A DNA stretch of 64,000 nt from Sciurus carolinensis (lineage: Eukaryota; Chordata; Mammalia; Rodentia; Sciuridae), in the NCBI RefSeq assembly GCF_902686445.1, contig NC_062217.1, positions 172,277,598-172,341,597 on the forward strand, in the 5' to 3' direction. Shown here one piece after another: positions 1 to 12,600 of the stretch. The position numbers and the translations under genes were made by a program. Below the pieces are notes generated by a model, which saw nothing but the letters and a program-made list of their open reading frames with translations, made no database searches and was not told the origin of the DNA. Position 1 is the stretch's first letter. The number at the start of each line of letters is the position of its first letter.

Positions 1-190
1 TCTTATTCTTTTTCCCTTCTAATTCCTATTTCTTTTTCTTATCTTATTGTACTGGCTAAGATTTCCAGCACGATGATAAATATGAGTGGTGAGAGCAGAT
101 ATCTTTGCTTTATTCTTCTAATTGGAGGAGGAAGTAATCAGTCTTCCACCATTAAGGTTAATGTTAGCTACAGATTTGCACAAGCAGATT
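1..190 (-). repeat. LINE-1 ORF2 fragment, antisense
   Basis: The stretch around 45-185 reads as the reverse complement of a well-known 3' part of L1 ORF2: the phrases near 'actggctaagatttccagcacgatg' and 'agtggtgagagcagatatctttgct', and then 'tcagtcttccaccattaagg'. It is old, degraded and cut off by the window edge. It is a relic of reverse transcriptase coding sequence with no open frame. Confidence 0.7.
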
Positions 191-3100
191 TAAAATTGCT
201 TAGTAACCAGAACTATTTCTTCTGCTTCTTTGGCTTCAAACCTATTTCATGAGTCAGTTTTTAATTTAACAATACAGTGATTTATAACAGCCTGTTATAG
301 TTTGTACTGTGGAGTCTTGATTGTATTTGGTTTAAAATAGCCGTCCTTTGCCAGGACTAAGATAACAAGCAGTCTGTTTTGGTGGGAAACATCATGTCCT
401 GCTTTAGCTACTTTAAAACAGCAGCAGTCAAAACGGGATTCCAACCCTCATCAGTGCAAGTGTGCAGTCACATCCGAGCATGGTCTCCACCCACAGCAGA
501 GGGGACCACTAGCCCTGGGACGGTCACTCACGCAGGAACATGAGCACTGTGTCCACCAACTGAGGAGCAGCCAAAAAAATGTGGGAACAAAAGATTAGGT
601 TTCCATAAAGTGCTGGCACAATCTGCATCATGGACAGACCTGGGAAACATAAGGCTCAGCGAGAAGCGCCAGTTGACCAAGGTCACGTGTTGAGTGAGCC
701 CATTTAGGGGGATTGTCCAGAAGAGGCAAATCCGTAGAGATGGAAAGCAGCTGGGTGTCACCTTCCCCCAGGCGGAAGGACAGAGCTGGGAGCCAAGGGG
801 TGTGAGTCTTCCTTCTGGGTGATAAAAATGTTCTAATATGAGATCATAGTGATGGAAGCAGATTTTGTGAATATACTAAAAAACTGTTGAATTGTACTCT
901 TTAAACAGGTGAATTTTAAAAAATCATATTTTTATTGTAAACAAATGGGATACATCTTGTTTCTCTGCTTGTTCATGAAGTAGAGGCATACCATGTGTGT
1001 AATCATACCTTTACCTAGGGTAATAGTTTTTGATTCATTCTGTTATCCCCTCCCTTTAAATCATGTTATTAAAAAATTTTTTCCTTAATTAAAAAATTTA
1101 GATAACATGCAAGCGAAGTGAGTGGTCCGGCTGGATACTGACGGTACTGTGGCATGGGCAGCGTGCCCAGCCTGGGCTCTCAAGGCCATCCCCCAGGGGC
1201 AAGGTAGCACACGAGGCGTCTCAGGGCTGGACACCAAGCTCTTGGGTTCTCGTCAGGGATCTTACTCCGTGGACTGACAATCAGAGACCACAGCAGGGGC
1301 TGGGGGAGGGCACTGTCCAAAGCCCATGATCGCAGCAAGGACGGGTTACCATTGCGACCCCGAGGTTTCCATTCACTGTGAACCGCGAAGCCAGCACCGG
1401 CCGATGAGCCAGCGCTGCGGACGGAGACGTGTCTGGAGCCCACAGGACACTGACGCTCTTTCTTCTCTTTCTTTTTCAGACTATAGCCCCCGTTTTCCCT
1501 TGGTGAGTACAAAACATTTTTAAAAATTATTTCTGCTGTACGGTTAACTGGCTGAGTGACGGTGTGGGATTTGACTGTTGGGCTCGTTTCCCTGAGGAGG
1601 AGGGCCATGTGGTCAGCGGGTGACCTCGCCTCGCCTCGCCGTGGGCCAGTGAGCTCTCTCACACTTGTCGCGTCTCTTTTTGACTGTGGCTCGGCTGCTT
1701 GGTATCCTGAGCTGTATTGTTGGGAACACCATTTCCACGTGCCTTCCTTTCTCTGGCTCGCTGTTACTTTCAAAGGCCCCCCTTATCTCGGGGGCACACA
1801 TTTGACGCCTATTAGGGCGCATGGAGGTGCATAATTGCACTGGTGGTAATTGCTTCTTAAATTGATCTGCTGTGGGGAAAACTGCTGAAAAGGAGCTTTT
1901 CTGGATTGCACGCTTGGTAAAAACCATGTCACTGTCACACATTTTATGCCTTTTGGGGACCAGGCCACAGCAAAATTCCATGGCTTTGATGTCTTTAGAA
2001 AGAGAAAACTTTAAACACCATGGCTGTTTTATGATCTGTTTAATCAACTTAATGCCGTTCCGTTTCCTACAGAAAGCGAGGGAAGGAACTCTGAGTGCCT
2101 GCAGCGTGTGCAGGAGGCACGTGGACCCCTCGACCCCTAGCACCGTGACCTTGGCAACTGGGAAGCTTTATTTCCTAAACAGATAACCTGATCTGAGACT
2201 TCTCTGTGCTCCAGAATTATTTTAAGGTCAATGGGTCAGCCCTTTTGTCCTGGCTGCCCCTCTTCTAGGCAGAGGCCTTACAGAACCATTCCATCTGGGC
2301 AGGAGTGTTTGTGGTTATTCCTGGTGTCACCAAAAGCATTTTGGTTGTCTGGATATTTCTCCTTACTTCAGTAAGAAATGCTAAGAATAACGAACCATTT
2401 ATTGAGCTAGAGAAAATCTACCTACTAACCTGGTTTCTTTCCCATCGTTGGTAACTGTGGCACCATTGCTGGGTGTCATCCGCTTGGAGTGGCAGACTCT
2501 ACGTGGGTAAATATCGATGGTGGGATCAAAGAGGAGGATCGTTACTGGAATCACAGTCATGGGCTAGAGACTTGATTACAAGAAGCCTGCAATCCCCGTG
2601 TCACAGAGACCTAAGCCAGAGGCGTGGGCTGGCCCATTAACGGCTAGATGCATGTTAAATGTGACACTCCTCAAAAGCAGTGGATCCAAGTGCTTTGTGA
2701 ATGTGCCTCCCAGGCCAGAATGAAATGTTTGAGGATCAGACCCCACAAATTCCTATCCTTCTGAAATCTGGGGGGCAGATTCTGGCTTGTCACAAGCAAG
2801 ACCTTGGCACTGATTGACCCTCACTCCTGGAGCCTTCCACCCGGGCAGGTGCTTGCCGGGCTCACTTCCTCCCCAGCACTGCCTCAACCCAGCTAGAGGG
2901 TGAGGCTTGGGGCCTTGCCCAGGTGCACCCCCGTCCAGGAGCTGGCTCCCGGTGCCTCCTGGTTCCATCAGGGACGCACAGTAGCCAGAGCAGCCCTGGG
3001 CAGCCCCGGGCAGCACCGGGCAGCACCTTCTCTCCTCCTGGCTCCATTCCTGGCCTCTGTTTCAGTTCTGCTTAGGGAACTGCTGAGTTCCTGGATTAAA

Positions 3101-3531
3101 ACTGCTTCCAATTTCAGGAATCCTTCTCTTTGGCATGAGGAGCCGGTATTGAAGCATGGGCCTTCTGCCTGCTGTACCTCAGGCTGCCTTCATCTGTAAC
3201 CAGCCGCTGGGTTGCTGGGTGGACAATCTGCCTGGTCTCTTAGCCTGTTGAATTTCTATTACTAAACACTTGAGATGTCCCAGAGCTTCAGGATTTCAAT
3301 TAATAGAAAGGAGCATATTTCTAGCTTGTGGGAGTAGAAACTTACTTTTCAGTCAGTGAGAACTGCATAAAGAGTCCCCCTTGGGCTGGGCAGGGCAGTG
3401 CAGCCCCCTGAGGTTGGAGACTTCACAAACCAGGAGTCAGGTAGACCCTTGCTGAGTGAATGTGCCACCACACGAATAAGCCTCTGATCATGACATCTAA
3501 TTATTAACATCATCACAGAATTAAGGCAACT
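191..3531. other. Non-coding stretch of the 5' intron, no gene seen
   Basis: No exon with convincing borders or recognisable protein was found. The 1180-2190 part carries several overlapping chance ORFs of up to 197 codons on both strands. They have no recognisable domain and the composition drifts, so I do not call them genes. Small GC-rich tandem bits occur, such as the 'gggcagcaccgggcagcacc' type near 3000. Confidence 0.6.
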
Positions 3532-3706
3532 GTTTTGGGGTGGGTTACAGGGATTGAACTCAGGGACACCACACCACTGAACCACATCCCCAGCCCTATT
3601 TTGTGTTTTTTTTAGAGAGAGTTGCTTAGTGCCTTGGTTTTGCCGAGGCTGGCTTTGAACTCTCTATCCTCCTGCCTTAGCCTCCCGAGCTGCTGGGATT
3701 ACAGAC
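3532..3706 (-). repeat. Sciurid dimeric B1-ID SINE
   Basis: Read on the minus strand, this begins with a 7SL/B1-like half ('gtaatcccagcagctcggga', 'gaggctaaggcaggagga'), then an A-rich linker, then an ID/tRNA-like half ('gggctggggatgtggttcag'). This head-to-tail fusion is typical of squirrel-family genomes and is one of the main clues to the organism. Confidence 0.85.
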
Positions 3707-4484
3707 TCTATTCAACTCTTAAAGGAGGGATTTACCTGGGCTGCTGTGTATGTGTCCACCCTATTGTGGATATCAAACAGCTTCCCCTTGAGAGAAATAA
3801 TCCCTGATTTTTTTCATTAAAAATCTTTATATTAATATCTGGTTTTCAAAAAATGGATCAAATGTCTTCCTTGTTGAACAGAATTAGGAGGGGTCTTTTT
3901 TAGCCGAGCCCCACTCTCGAGTTTTCTTTTCCTTTTTCTTTTTTGCACGTAACTATGGACTCGTGGAAGCACCACTGCCACCAGCTCACGTCACCAGCTC
4001 ATGTCGGTTTTCAAGTGGACCAAGTTTCTTTGGACCAGAGCATGTGCACAACTCTGTGGGTTTTAGTGGCTCAGGTTTTAATGCAATGGACTTTAAGAAC
4101 TAATAACTTTATGAAAGACACACAGTTGAAGTTTAAATATTTCCTCCAAACTCTTTGGGGTCTTATATTTTTGTACCTAAGGGTATCCTCTAGTAGGTGA
4201 AATTAAATGGTATTGGAACCTGACCGTTTCACTCTGGTTCTCAGACATACCAAAGGAACAAAAGACAACTAAATCAAAGCATAAGTGTGAGGCAACAGTG
4301 AGTTTTCACTTTGCAGTTTACCTGGGACAGTCACCCACCAGTTGCCCGTCCATGCTCTGTGCTTCCTCCTCTTCATTTTTGATACCTGTGAACTTTCTCC
4401 GTCTGGACAGTTTGCTTTCTTGGTGTTGGTGTGAATGGCTACCATGTCAGGAAAAAAAACAAAGAAAGAATCTGTAGTTTTTAC

Positions 4485-4954
4485 AATGAAGTTCCCTCTA
4501 CGTAATCTAAAGTTCCTCCATTCTTCTCTTATCCCCCACCCTCTGACCCCCATTATGTATCATCATCCACTCAGCTGGGAAAACATTCGGCCTTTGGTTT
4601 TGGGGACTGGCTTATTTCACTTAGCTTGACATTCTCCAACTCCATCCGTTTACCTGCAAATGCCATAATTTGGTTCTTCTTTATGGCTGAATAATATTCC
4701 ATTGCGGAGGAACTTTAGATTACGTAGAGGGAAATGAGAGGGGAGGGGGCAGGGGTATGAAAGATGGTAGAATGAGACAGATATCACGACCCCTATGTGC
4801 CTGTATGATTACACGAATGGTGTGAATCTACATCATGCACAACTATAGAAATGAAAAGTTGTACCACATTTGTGTACAATGAATCAGAATGCAGCCTGTA
4901 AAATAAAAAACAAATTAAAAAATGAAAAATAAAAATAAATAAAATGAAGTTCCC
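4485..4954 (+). mobile_element. Truncated LINE-1 insertion with 5' inversion (twin priming)
   Basis: The 12-base sequence aatgaagttccc occurs at 4485-4496 and again at 4943-4954, directly after an A-rich tail, so it is the target-site duplication. Between the copies, 4705-4942 is an L1 3' end in sense orientation, including a phrase like 'gaaaagttgtaccacatttg' and an A/AAAT tail. The part at about 4497-4704 is L1 sequence in antisense ('ggcttatttcacttagcttg', 'ggctgaataatattccattg'). A 27-base segment is repeated inverted at 4493-4519 and 4705-4731 at the two ends of the inverted part. This is the signature of twin-primed reverse transcription. The ends and target duplication are well preserved, so it is fairly young. 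Confidence 0.85.
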
Positions 4955-7900
4955 GGGCCCAGTAACATTCTGAAGGGGCCTGTGAGCGGCCAGCTGGCTC
5001 TTTGGCTGTGCAGCTGGGGAGATGGGCTCCAGGTGGCAGGACAGGACGCACGTGCCCTGGGCTGGCCTTCGGGTCGCAGGAGCAAGAGAGCTGCTGCCTA
5101 GCGCAGGAAGTGAGGACACCCGCCTTCTGCAGGTTCCAGGAGCCCCGGGGCGTCCCCTCTGAGTGACCGAGCTTCTCCCAACAGTGGGAAACTTCGCCCC
5201 CTGACTCCCCCCAGAGAGGCGGCAGGTCGAAAAAGCACCTTGGGAAATGAGGTGACCTGCAGATGAATCCCTCGTGCGTCTCTGTTTCCACCCGCTGGGA
5301 AAGATTCCACACGCTTCCCGAGGAGTCTCCAGCGGGGAATCATTTGTCATAGGGAGGGGGCCTGGAGGCTCACGGCCACAGTTTCCACTTGGAGGAAATG
5401 GGAACACAGATTCCCCTTTTAAACGCCAGTCTCCTCACTGCGCTGACAGCAGACCCAGGTCAGAGCTGGGATTCTTCTAGAAATCCTTTTCAGTACACGA
5501 GGAAACATGGATTCTCCAAGGCCAGGATGGCGCCCCAGCATCATCCCAGCAGGACAAGAGGTAAAGGGGGACTTTCTGGTCACTTTGAATTTATGTCACG
5601 CTTGCTTATAATTTCTAAGGTATCCAAAAATCCGACTAAAGAATATCATCAAGAAAACTTCATTAACTGAACCTTTGGCAAGCATTTCAGCTGACCTTGC
5701 CCAACTTGTGCAGGAAATCTGGGGTTTCTGTTTCAGGAAGCCATTTCTAATCCACCACAGCTCGGCCGGTCATGCGTGGGGGATGGCGAGAGGAACTGTC
5801 TGTTTGGGCCTGCAGGGTCGTCAGACAGCCAGGAGCCAAAGGTGAGGTTTACCTCTCTGGAAAAACAATCCTAACAACTGCAGAGGCCCTCAGCTGGCTG
5901 GAGACCCATGACAATCCCACCCACTGAAAGCTGAGCCTTTCTTATTTTTATAATCAAAACTGCTCTGTTGATTTTCCCTCACAACTGAATTTGTGAAGCA
6001 GCATTTTAATTAACAGTGATGCACTGAGAAGGTAGCAGAGGACTGAGGCCTGACAGCAGGCAGTGCTTCAGGGAAGGAGCCTGGCCCGTGTGCCCCCGGC
6101 CAGGCCGGCAGGCTCTGTGGGGTTTTCCTGTCTGTGAGCCCTGGTGGCTCAGATGCGGGCCTACTGCCTGAAGGGCGGCGTCCCTCACTTTAGGGGAGAG
6201 GAGATCAGACATTTTTACAAGCGCGAGAGTTACAGGAGAGTCCTCCAGCCCAGCAGGTCTCTGCGTCAGGATCAGCGTCAGGTGCCAAGTGTAAAGATCA
6301 GGACCAACCCCCACAACACAGGAACATCGGCAGCTCCACCCACTGAGCGACTCCTATGAATCGGGACATCAGGCAACAGGAGATTAGATTTCCCCTGCTC
6401 AAAACCTGTCAATCCAAGTGACTTTTAAAAACTGCTTATTCTGATGCAGAGTTTAGTATAAAGTATTTTTAAAAGTTAGTGGGGAGAAAAGGATCCTTGT
6501 GGAATTGCTGAACATAAAGGTGTCACATAGTGGATTCTCTGGACAGCTTTGCTCCTCAGTGAATAGACAGGAGTACAAGCAGAACACAAAGCCTGGGTCT
6601 GTGTTGCTGCAGGATGAGGGCTGATTGAGTTCTAACAGGTTTTGGAAATATGTCAGTGGCAATCAGCTGATTCCAAACAAGTCTACCAAGACTGGTTTGC
6701 GGTCAGAAATGGTGTAGATTTCATGTTCAAATGAGATGTGTGTGTGTGCGCGTGTGTGAAAGCTTGTCACATTCCCATGTTGCTGCTGAAGAATGAATTT
6801 TTAGAAAACATCATGCTGGTGGAAATTATTGTTCAGAAAAAGAGGGTTTGGTCTATTTCCTGTTTTCCCAGCTAACTTAACTGCCTGTGCTTAAAACACA
6901 CATTGCATTTATGGTAGGACACATGCATGTAGGATGGTTTACAAAGCTTGCTCAGATTCCTCCTCTGACTTGGGCTTCATAATGCCTGGAGGCAGTCCAG
7001 GTGTACTTCATCACCTCTACCTCGGAGGTGAGAAAGCAGAGAGCAGACAGCTGGAGAAGTGGGTTGTAGGACACTGAGAAAGGACAGTGGACAGCAGCAG
7101 CCTGACAGCACACTGGCTCTCTTGCTCTTGGATATGATGAAACCACACTGTTTCTGATGATACAACGATCTAGGCAGAGTTGTTTGGATCCATTAAAAAT
7201 CATCAGCAGGTCCCCTCCGGAGTCCCTCCACCTCCAGCGATGTTCCTTCCGAGCTGGGGCACCACTCAGCTGCTCTCACCACGGCCAAGGCGAAGCTCAG
7301 ACCTGCCAGAAGAAAAGCTCTTCCATTGAGAGAACAATTATTTTACAGTTACACAAGCAGTAGAGAGCACTGACAAAGAAGAACACATCCCGGGGATTTT
7401 GAGAGCCATTTGTGAATAGATAACTATGTTTTGGAACAACTTCATGATCATCAGAGTTGATCTTGGCCAGGGTTTCCAACTAGTTCCACGTTTATCTGCT
7501 GACCAGGCTCAGCTTTCTAATCTCCTTCCCCACATTTGCCAGCAGTCGGTGGCTCCCTCACCAAGTGCCTATCAGGTGTCTCCTGCAGGCTCGGAGTTGT
7601 GCAAAGCCTTGAAAAATGAAGTAGTAGATCATAGTCCTGATTTCAGCAAGTGCAGTCCATAGGCCGGTGTCTGAGGCCTTCTCTAGTAAGTGTAAATGTG
7701 GGTTTTGCACAGGCGCCCGAGTGGATAGAAGTAGTTTTGTTCTAGAAAGCTGAATGACTTAGTCACTTCATCACTCTGAGTCATACTTCTTTGTCTAAAA
7801 ATAAAGGGCTGAGTGAGAATTTTTAAAGGTCCTTCAAGACACCGGATTCTAGAACCTCGGGCAGTGCTTATCTGGATTTGGCGTTACCCAGAAATCCCCC

Positions 7901-9564
7901 GGAAGCCGTCACTGCCAAGTATCAGTAATGACTGGCCAGTGTGTCTCCCGCTTCACTTCTGGGTTGAGGCTGTCCGTCGTGATGAACGTGCTGATAATCT
8001 TTACCCTGGCAAGACAGCAGCTGTCCTGAGGTCCTTCCTCTGCCCTTCTCCCACTGCCCTGCGAAAGAAGCAAGGACATACGAGGGAAGGGTTTTATTAA
8101 TGGGCATTTTTTATTTGAAAAACAGTCATTTTTTCCCATAGTGTTGCTTATGTGCAGGAAGAAAATGCTGGGCGCCCATGGGCTTTGACTTTAAAGCTCA
8201 GGCAGAAACAGTAATTAATGTTTTTTAAAATATGGTTTCTTCACCGTTCTGAAGCCCATTTTAGCAAAGGGTTCTGGGAGCCGTATGATGGTTTATTTTA
8301 CTTGCAGGTGTGGTTTGCTGCAAGGACAATTAATCTGCTTAGAAGCCACAGACACCCCAGTCCTGCCATGCCCCTACTGGGGGAGTTCTCTGCAGAAGCC
8401 AGAGTGGCAAATGCAGGGCTGAGGTGGTCCAAACACACCCCCGGGAGCAAGATCACATTTGGAGGAACCAGTGTTCCAAACCTGCCTTGGCTTCCTTCCA
8501 ATTTGAAGCCAGCTCTGACATTCTGTTTTGCTGTTTCCTGTTGTGGGCGGATTGATTTAATTTTTAATGAGTGATTCACTGCCCATGGCTGTGTGTTTTC
8601 CTCCTGTTGAGCTGAGAATTAAGTCATGTTTCCTTTAAAACATTATTTTTATATAAACTGGGTAGTGCGGCACTCAGTGGTGGGGACAAAGGGACAGAGT
8701 AATATCCCTTAAGAGAGGGCATTTAACCTGCCTCTGGTCCTTAGGAAATGGCAATCATGTGACCATGATGTTCTCCAAAGAGATATCCTGCTAAATATCC
8801 AAAAATGCTTCTTGCTATAGCAATATTTTCAGGAGTTGTGCAGTTTTTATAAAAACGTTTTCAAGGGGGTTACTACAGACCTCGTGCGTTTGGGAATCAG
8901 TGCGGTCGGCGTCCCTGATGGGAAGCCCAGCAACGTCATCCTTCTCCTGGTGCGTGTGGGCTTCCTTCCTGTCCGCTGTGTTTACTCCAAGGGGCCGCCG
9001 TCTGTGAATCTGGGGCCTAGCGGCTTCTCTGTTGTCTGAATGCTGCTCCCTCAGGATGAGCTGAGCACCGAGCGAGCGGGGAGCCTGCCAGACATGCTGT
9101 CACCAGTCCACCCTGATGCCCAGCATCGTGAGTCCCCGGGTCAGATTCTGTAAGCTGGTACCCAAGCACTCGCTATCCGTGAGAATGGCAGGCACCGCCA
9201 CCAAAGTGTCCAGAGGCGGCGGGAAAGGTGTGAACCAGAGGAGAGACAGAAGGGGGACAGTGGTCCTTGGTGGAACAATAAGATCTGAAGGAGCGGAGGA
9301 CAGCCCAGCCCAGGAAGGAGCCTGGATCCCTGCTCTCACTGCGTGTGGCCGTCATCAGTCGCCACCTCCTGGGGCATCAGCCTCCTCAGCCTCCCAGGCA
9401 GCACCTGGAGTCTCTTCTGCAAGGCTCTGGAATTGTCCGTTCAAGGTGGGGCCCAGGAGGAAATGGTGCAAAACTAACACACAAAAGTGGTCCCTACTGG
9501 AGGCAGGAAGGCTGAAAAGTGCAAGGGGCAGCTGCTGGGGTTGCTTGGGAGACAGTCTGCTATG
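4955..9564. other. Non-coding stretch of the 5' intron
   Basis: Unique-looking intronic DNA with no supported gene. The 4900-5480 part is GC-richer and has overlapping chance ORFs on both strands (longest 204 codons, minus strand), but these run into the L1 tail and carry no known domain. A short GT-rich tract lies at 6738-6757. The rest looks like ordinary intron. Confidence 0.55.
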
Positions 9565-9635
9565 GTGTGTGTGCTGGAGACTGAACCCGGGGCAGGGCAC
9601 GCCGGGTAAGAGCTCCGCCTTGTAGCCCCAGCCCT
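9565..9635 (-). repeat. ID-type tRNA-derived SINE, antisense
   Basis: The sequence 'gtgctggagactgaacccgg' followed by 'ttgtagccccagccct' is the reverse complement of the ID SINE core (ggctgggg...ggttcagtcccagcac). It is diverged. It keeps a tRNA-like promoter ancestry but is not a functional tRNA gene. Confidence 0.65.
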
Positions 9636-12600
9636 GAGCAGGTCTGCTTCTGACCCAGCACCTTGGCCTGGACACAGGGCTTGCTGTTGTGGAGCATCCA
9701 TGCAGAGGAGGCGCCCAGGCCTGGTGGGGCTCGGGACGCACCCGGGCACTCTGAGGGTCCAGCGGCCGGCCGGAGCAGCAACCTCCATCCCTCCCCAGGG
9801 CAACGTGCCCCCAAGAGAAACCCAGGACTGGGAAGAAATGCAAATGCCTCATCAGATATCCACATATCACATAAGGAGCTGGAATACCTCTCACCTGACC
9901 ATTAAGCAGAGTAGCACGACCAGGCACTACAGTGAGGACACTCCTGGAATCCTCGTCTTTCCCCAGAGCACGTTGACACCTTTATGAACTTCATCTTAAA
10001 GATTAAAAAAAAGATGATATTGTTTTATTTTAGTTGTGCTATGACACATTTTATAAGCGTGCCTGCCATACACATGGCACTATTTGGGCACAATGTTAAT
10101 GCACCAGCCATGGACCCTAGTGGCCTGGTTAGAAATAAGCAGAGGACAGAGGAGTTAGGCACCCTGAAGTTCCTAATCCGCGTTCTGGGAAAGACAGAGA
10201 ACCATGTCGGGGGTCTCAGCGATCCTGGTGTGGCTTGTCTAAGGCTGTTAGATCTTCAGTGAGTGGTTCGCTTCAGGACGTGACAACAAGAGGATGAAAT
10301 ACTAATCTTGGGAAGAGAAAAGTCAAACTCAGAGGTGGCCAGATGATACAGAGCTGTCAGTGCAGCTGTACGAAATGCGTGTTTTCTACTTTCTCCATGA
10401 TCTCTCTAATGTGTGACTTATAGCCCGAAGCTCACGCTTGGTTGGCTCATTGCCAAGGGACAGTGAACAGCTGATGTGGACCCCATGCCTGACTGTGACG
10501 GGGTGGGAACTGGGGTCTCAGCTTGCGATGAACTCATTATCTTTGCACCCCCAGGGCCTGCCCGCACCTAGCAGACAGGAGAGCCCAGGACCGCTGGTGA
10601 AGTAGTAAGTGACCCAGAGGCCTGGCGTGGGGGAGGACTGTGTCTCCTCAGCGCTGGGGACAGCACTCACAGGACAGCACCGGCGCATGGAATGCAGGGT
10701 CACGGGCTCACAAGGCAGAAGAAAGCTTCCTCTTTCCCTCTGTGTTCTCCCTGGGCCTGTCATGGTGGGTTTTTTTGTTTTGTTTTGTTTTGTTTTCTGT
10801 CTTAACTTCCTATTGAATGTCCCACTCCCTCAGGCACCAGGTGCCTTGGACTTGGCGGGTGGAGGCAGCTCATGCAGACCCCAGCCTCCCGACCTGGTCT
10901 CAGGCCTCTACAGGAGGCAGGAAACATGGACCTTGCTGGTGGCCCCAAAGCAGACAGCCTGGGGGCGGCAGAAGGTGAAGGGAGTGAGCTGAGGCTCCAA
11001 GCCTCTGGCATGTGTGCTTTTGCCCTGTTTTCATTTGTAAAATGCAGATTCAAAGACGACAGTACCAAGATGAATTCTAAGGCAGCCTCAAACGTGGGCT
11101 CTTCTAAGCAAGGTCGAGTAACCCCTCTGGCTGCACACCCTTGAAGTGGCCCTGGAGTGCCACGTGGTGGTCAGAGGACTGGTGTGTCCTCCCAGGAGCA
11201 TGATTCTCTCACAGCTAGCATGTCAGCCCCCCATTGCTTAGCAGTTTCTGGAAAGTTCTTCCTACCCTCTGCTGCTGATGCTCTCTACTCAATGCCTGGC
11301 CCTGGGTTCTCTCTGCATTGTTGTGGAAGCACGTATCACTCTTCGGACCTGCTGTGTTTGTCCATCTGCTCTCTTTGACCACCTAGACCTCCCAGGCCCG
11401 GGCTCTCCTCCCTGCCCCTCACATGCACACTGGCACAAGAGCGGCACCACAAACTTCAGTGGCACAAATGGGTACAAGGAGTCTTCCTCACACGGCTCTC
11501 TGAAGCAGGCCGGGTGTAAATATTTAACTGAAGCCAGCTCACGCTCCCTAGCGTCTCAGGCAATCTTCAGCAGTTTTCTCTGCACAACACCAAACTGGTG
11601 TCATGGATGTGGCTGCATCTGTTTTGTTGTACTGTGTGGCCACATGGCAGATGTCAAAGGGGCCTGTGGGCACTTCTGAGTCCTCCATGCTGAGCTCAGG
11701 GAAGAACCTCCGGCCTGCACAGTTTGGTTCAGTCTGGGTTTCTGATGACACCCCAACTCCCCACATCCAACCCCACAGGATTTCTGAGTTAAATGGATGT
11801 GCCAGCTGATCAAAGCCACCTCCATTGAACCTTCATTCTTGATACGTTTCTGAATCAGTTGCTGAAAGACCTATTCCAAGATGAGGCCCTGGTACCAACT
11901 GTAGGTTTTATACACCAAGAAGAGTGGATCTGCCTTCAGCACTATGCTGTGACCTTCTTCCATCAGGGCCGAGGGACAGCAACTCGCAAGAGGGGGCTCT
12001 GCCTTGCTGAGAAGTAGAAGGCGACAGTGTTCAACAGACACTTCTGGGGAGGAGAACCCAAAGGCATGGTGGGTTAACGGCAGGGGTCTGACACTCAACA
12101 TCCAAAGGCAAGTGCCGCCTGGTTTTCTTGGTGTTCCCATCCATTCCCTGGAGACGGGCGAGCTTTGCCTCCTGCTAAATGTTTCCAGAAGCGTTGACAA
12201 GCTGGGAGACACCTGGAGAGCTCCCACTGCACCAGTCCTGCCAGGGCTCTGGATGCCACCAGTGTGCAGAGCAGTTAAGGAAATCCAAGCTGCAGGGCAG
12301 GCGGGTCGGGAGTCGCTGGAGGACGGTGTCTCCCCCGGGTGGGAAGAACCCTGAAGTGGAGCGCCTCTGCCGAAGCTGACCTGCTTGAAATTCTGGGGGG
12401 GCTGCTGACACACGTGGGTAGCCAAAAGGGTTAAGTCGAGTTCCCCTACCATGACCCAGGGCCATCGAGTCTCCAGTGATGCGTTTGGCACGTTCAGATC
12501 TCCCACCTTCCGCAGTTCCATCAGTCACCAGAGTTGTCCGTTTTGCCAGGACTTGGAGGTTACCTGGGGATTGGCAGCCTAATGCTGGGAGGTGATGAGG

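Noticed and set aside
9565..9635. tRNA-like sequence
   Set aside because: Part of an ID SINE derived from a tRNA; no intact cloverleaf. The same applies to the SINEs near 27.7, 50.2 and 62.6 kb.
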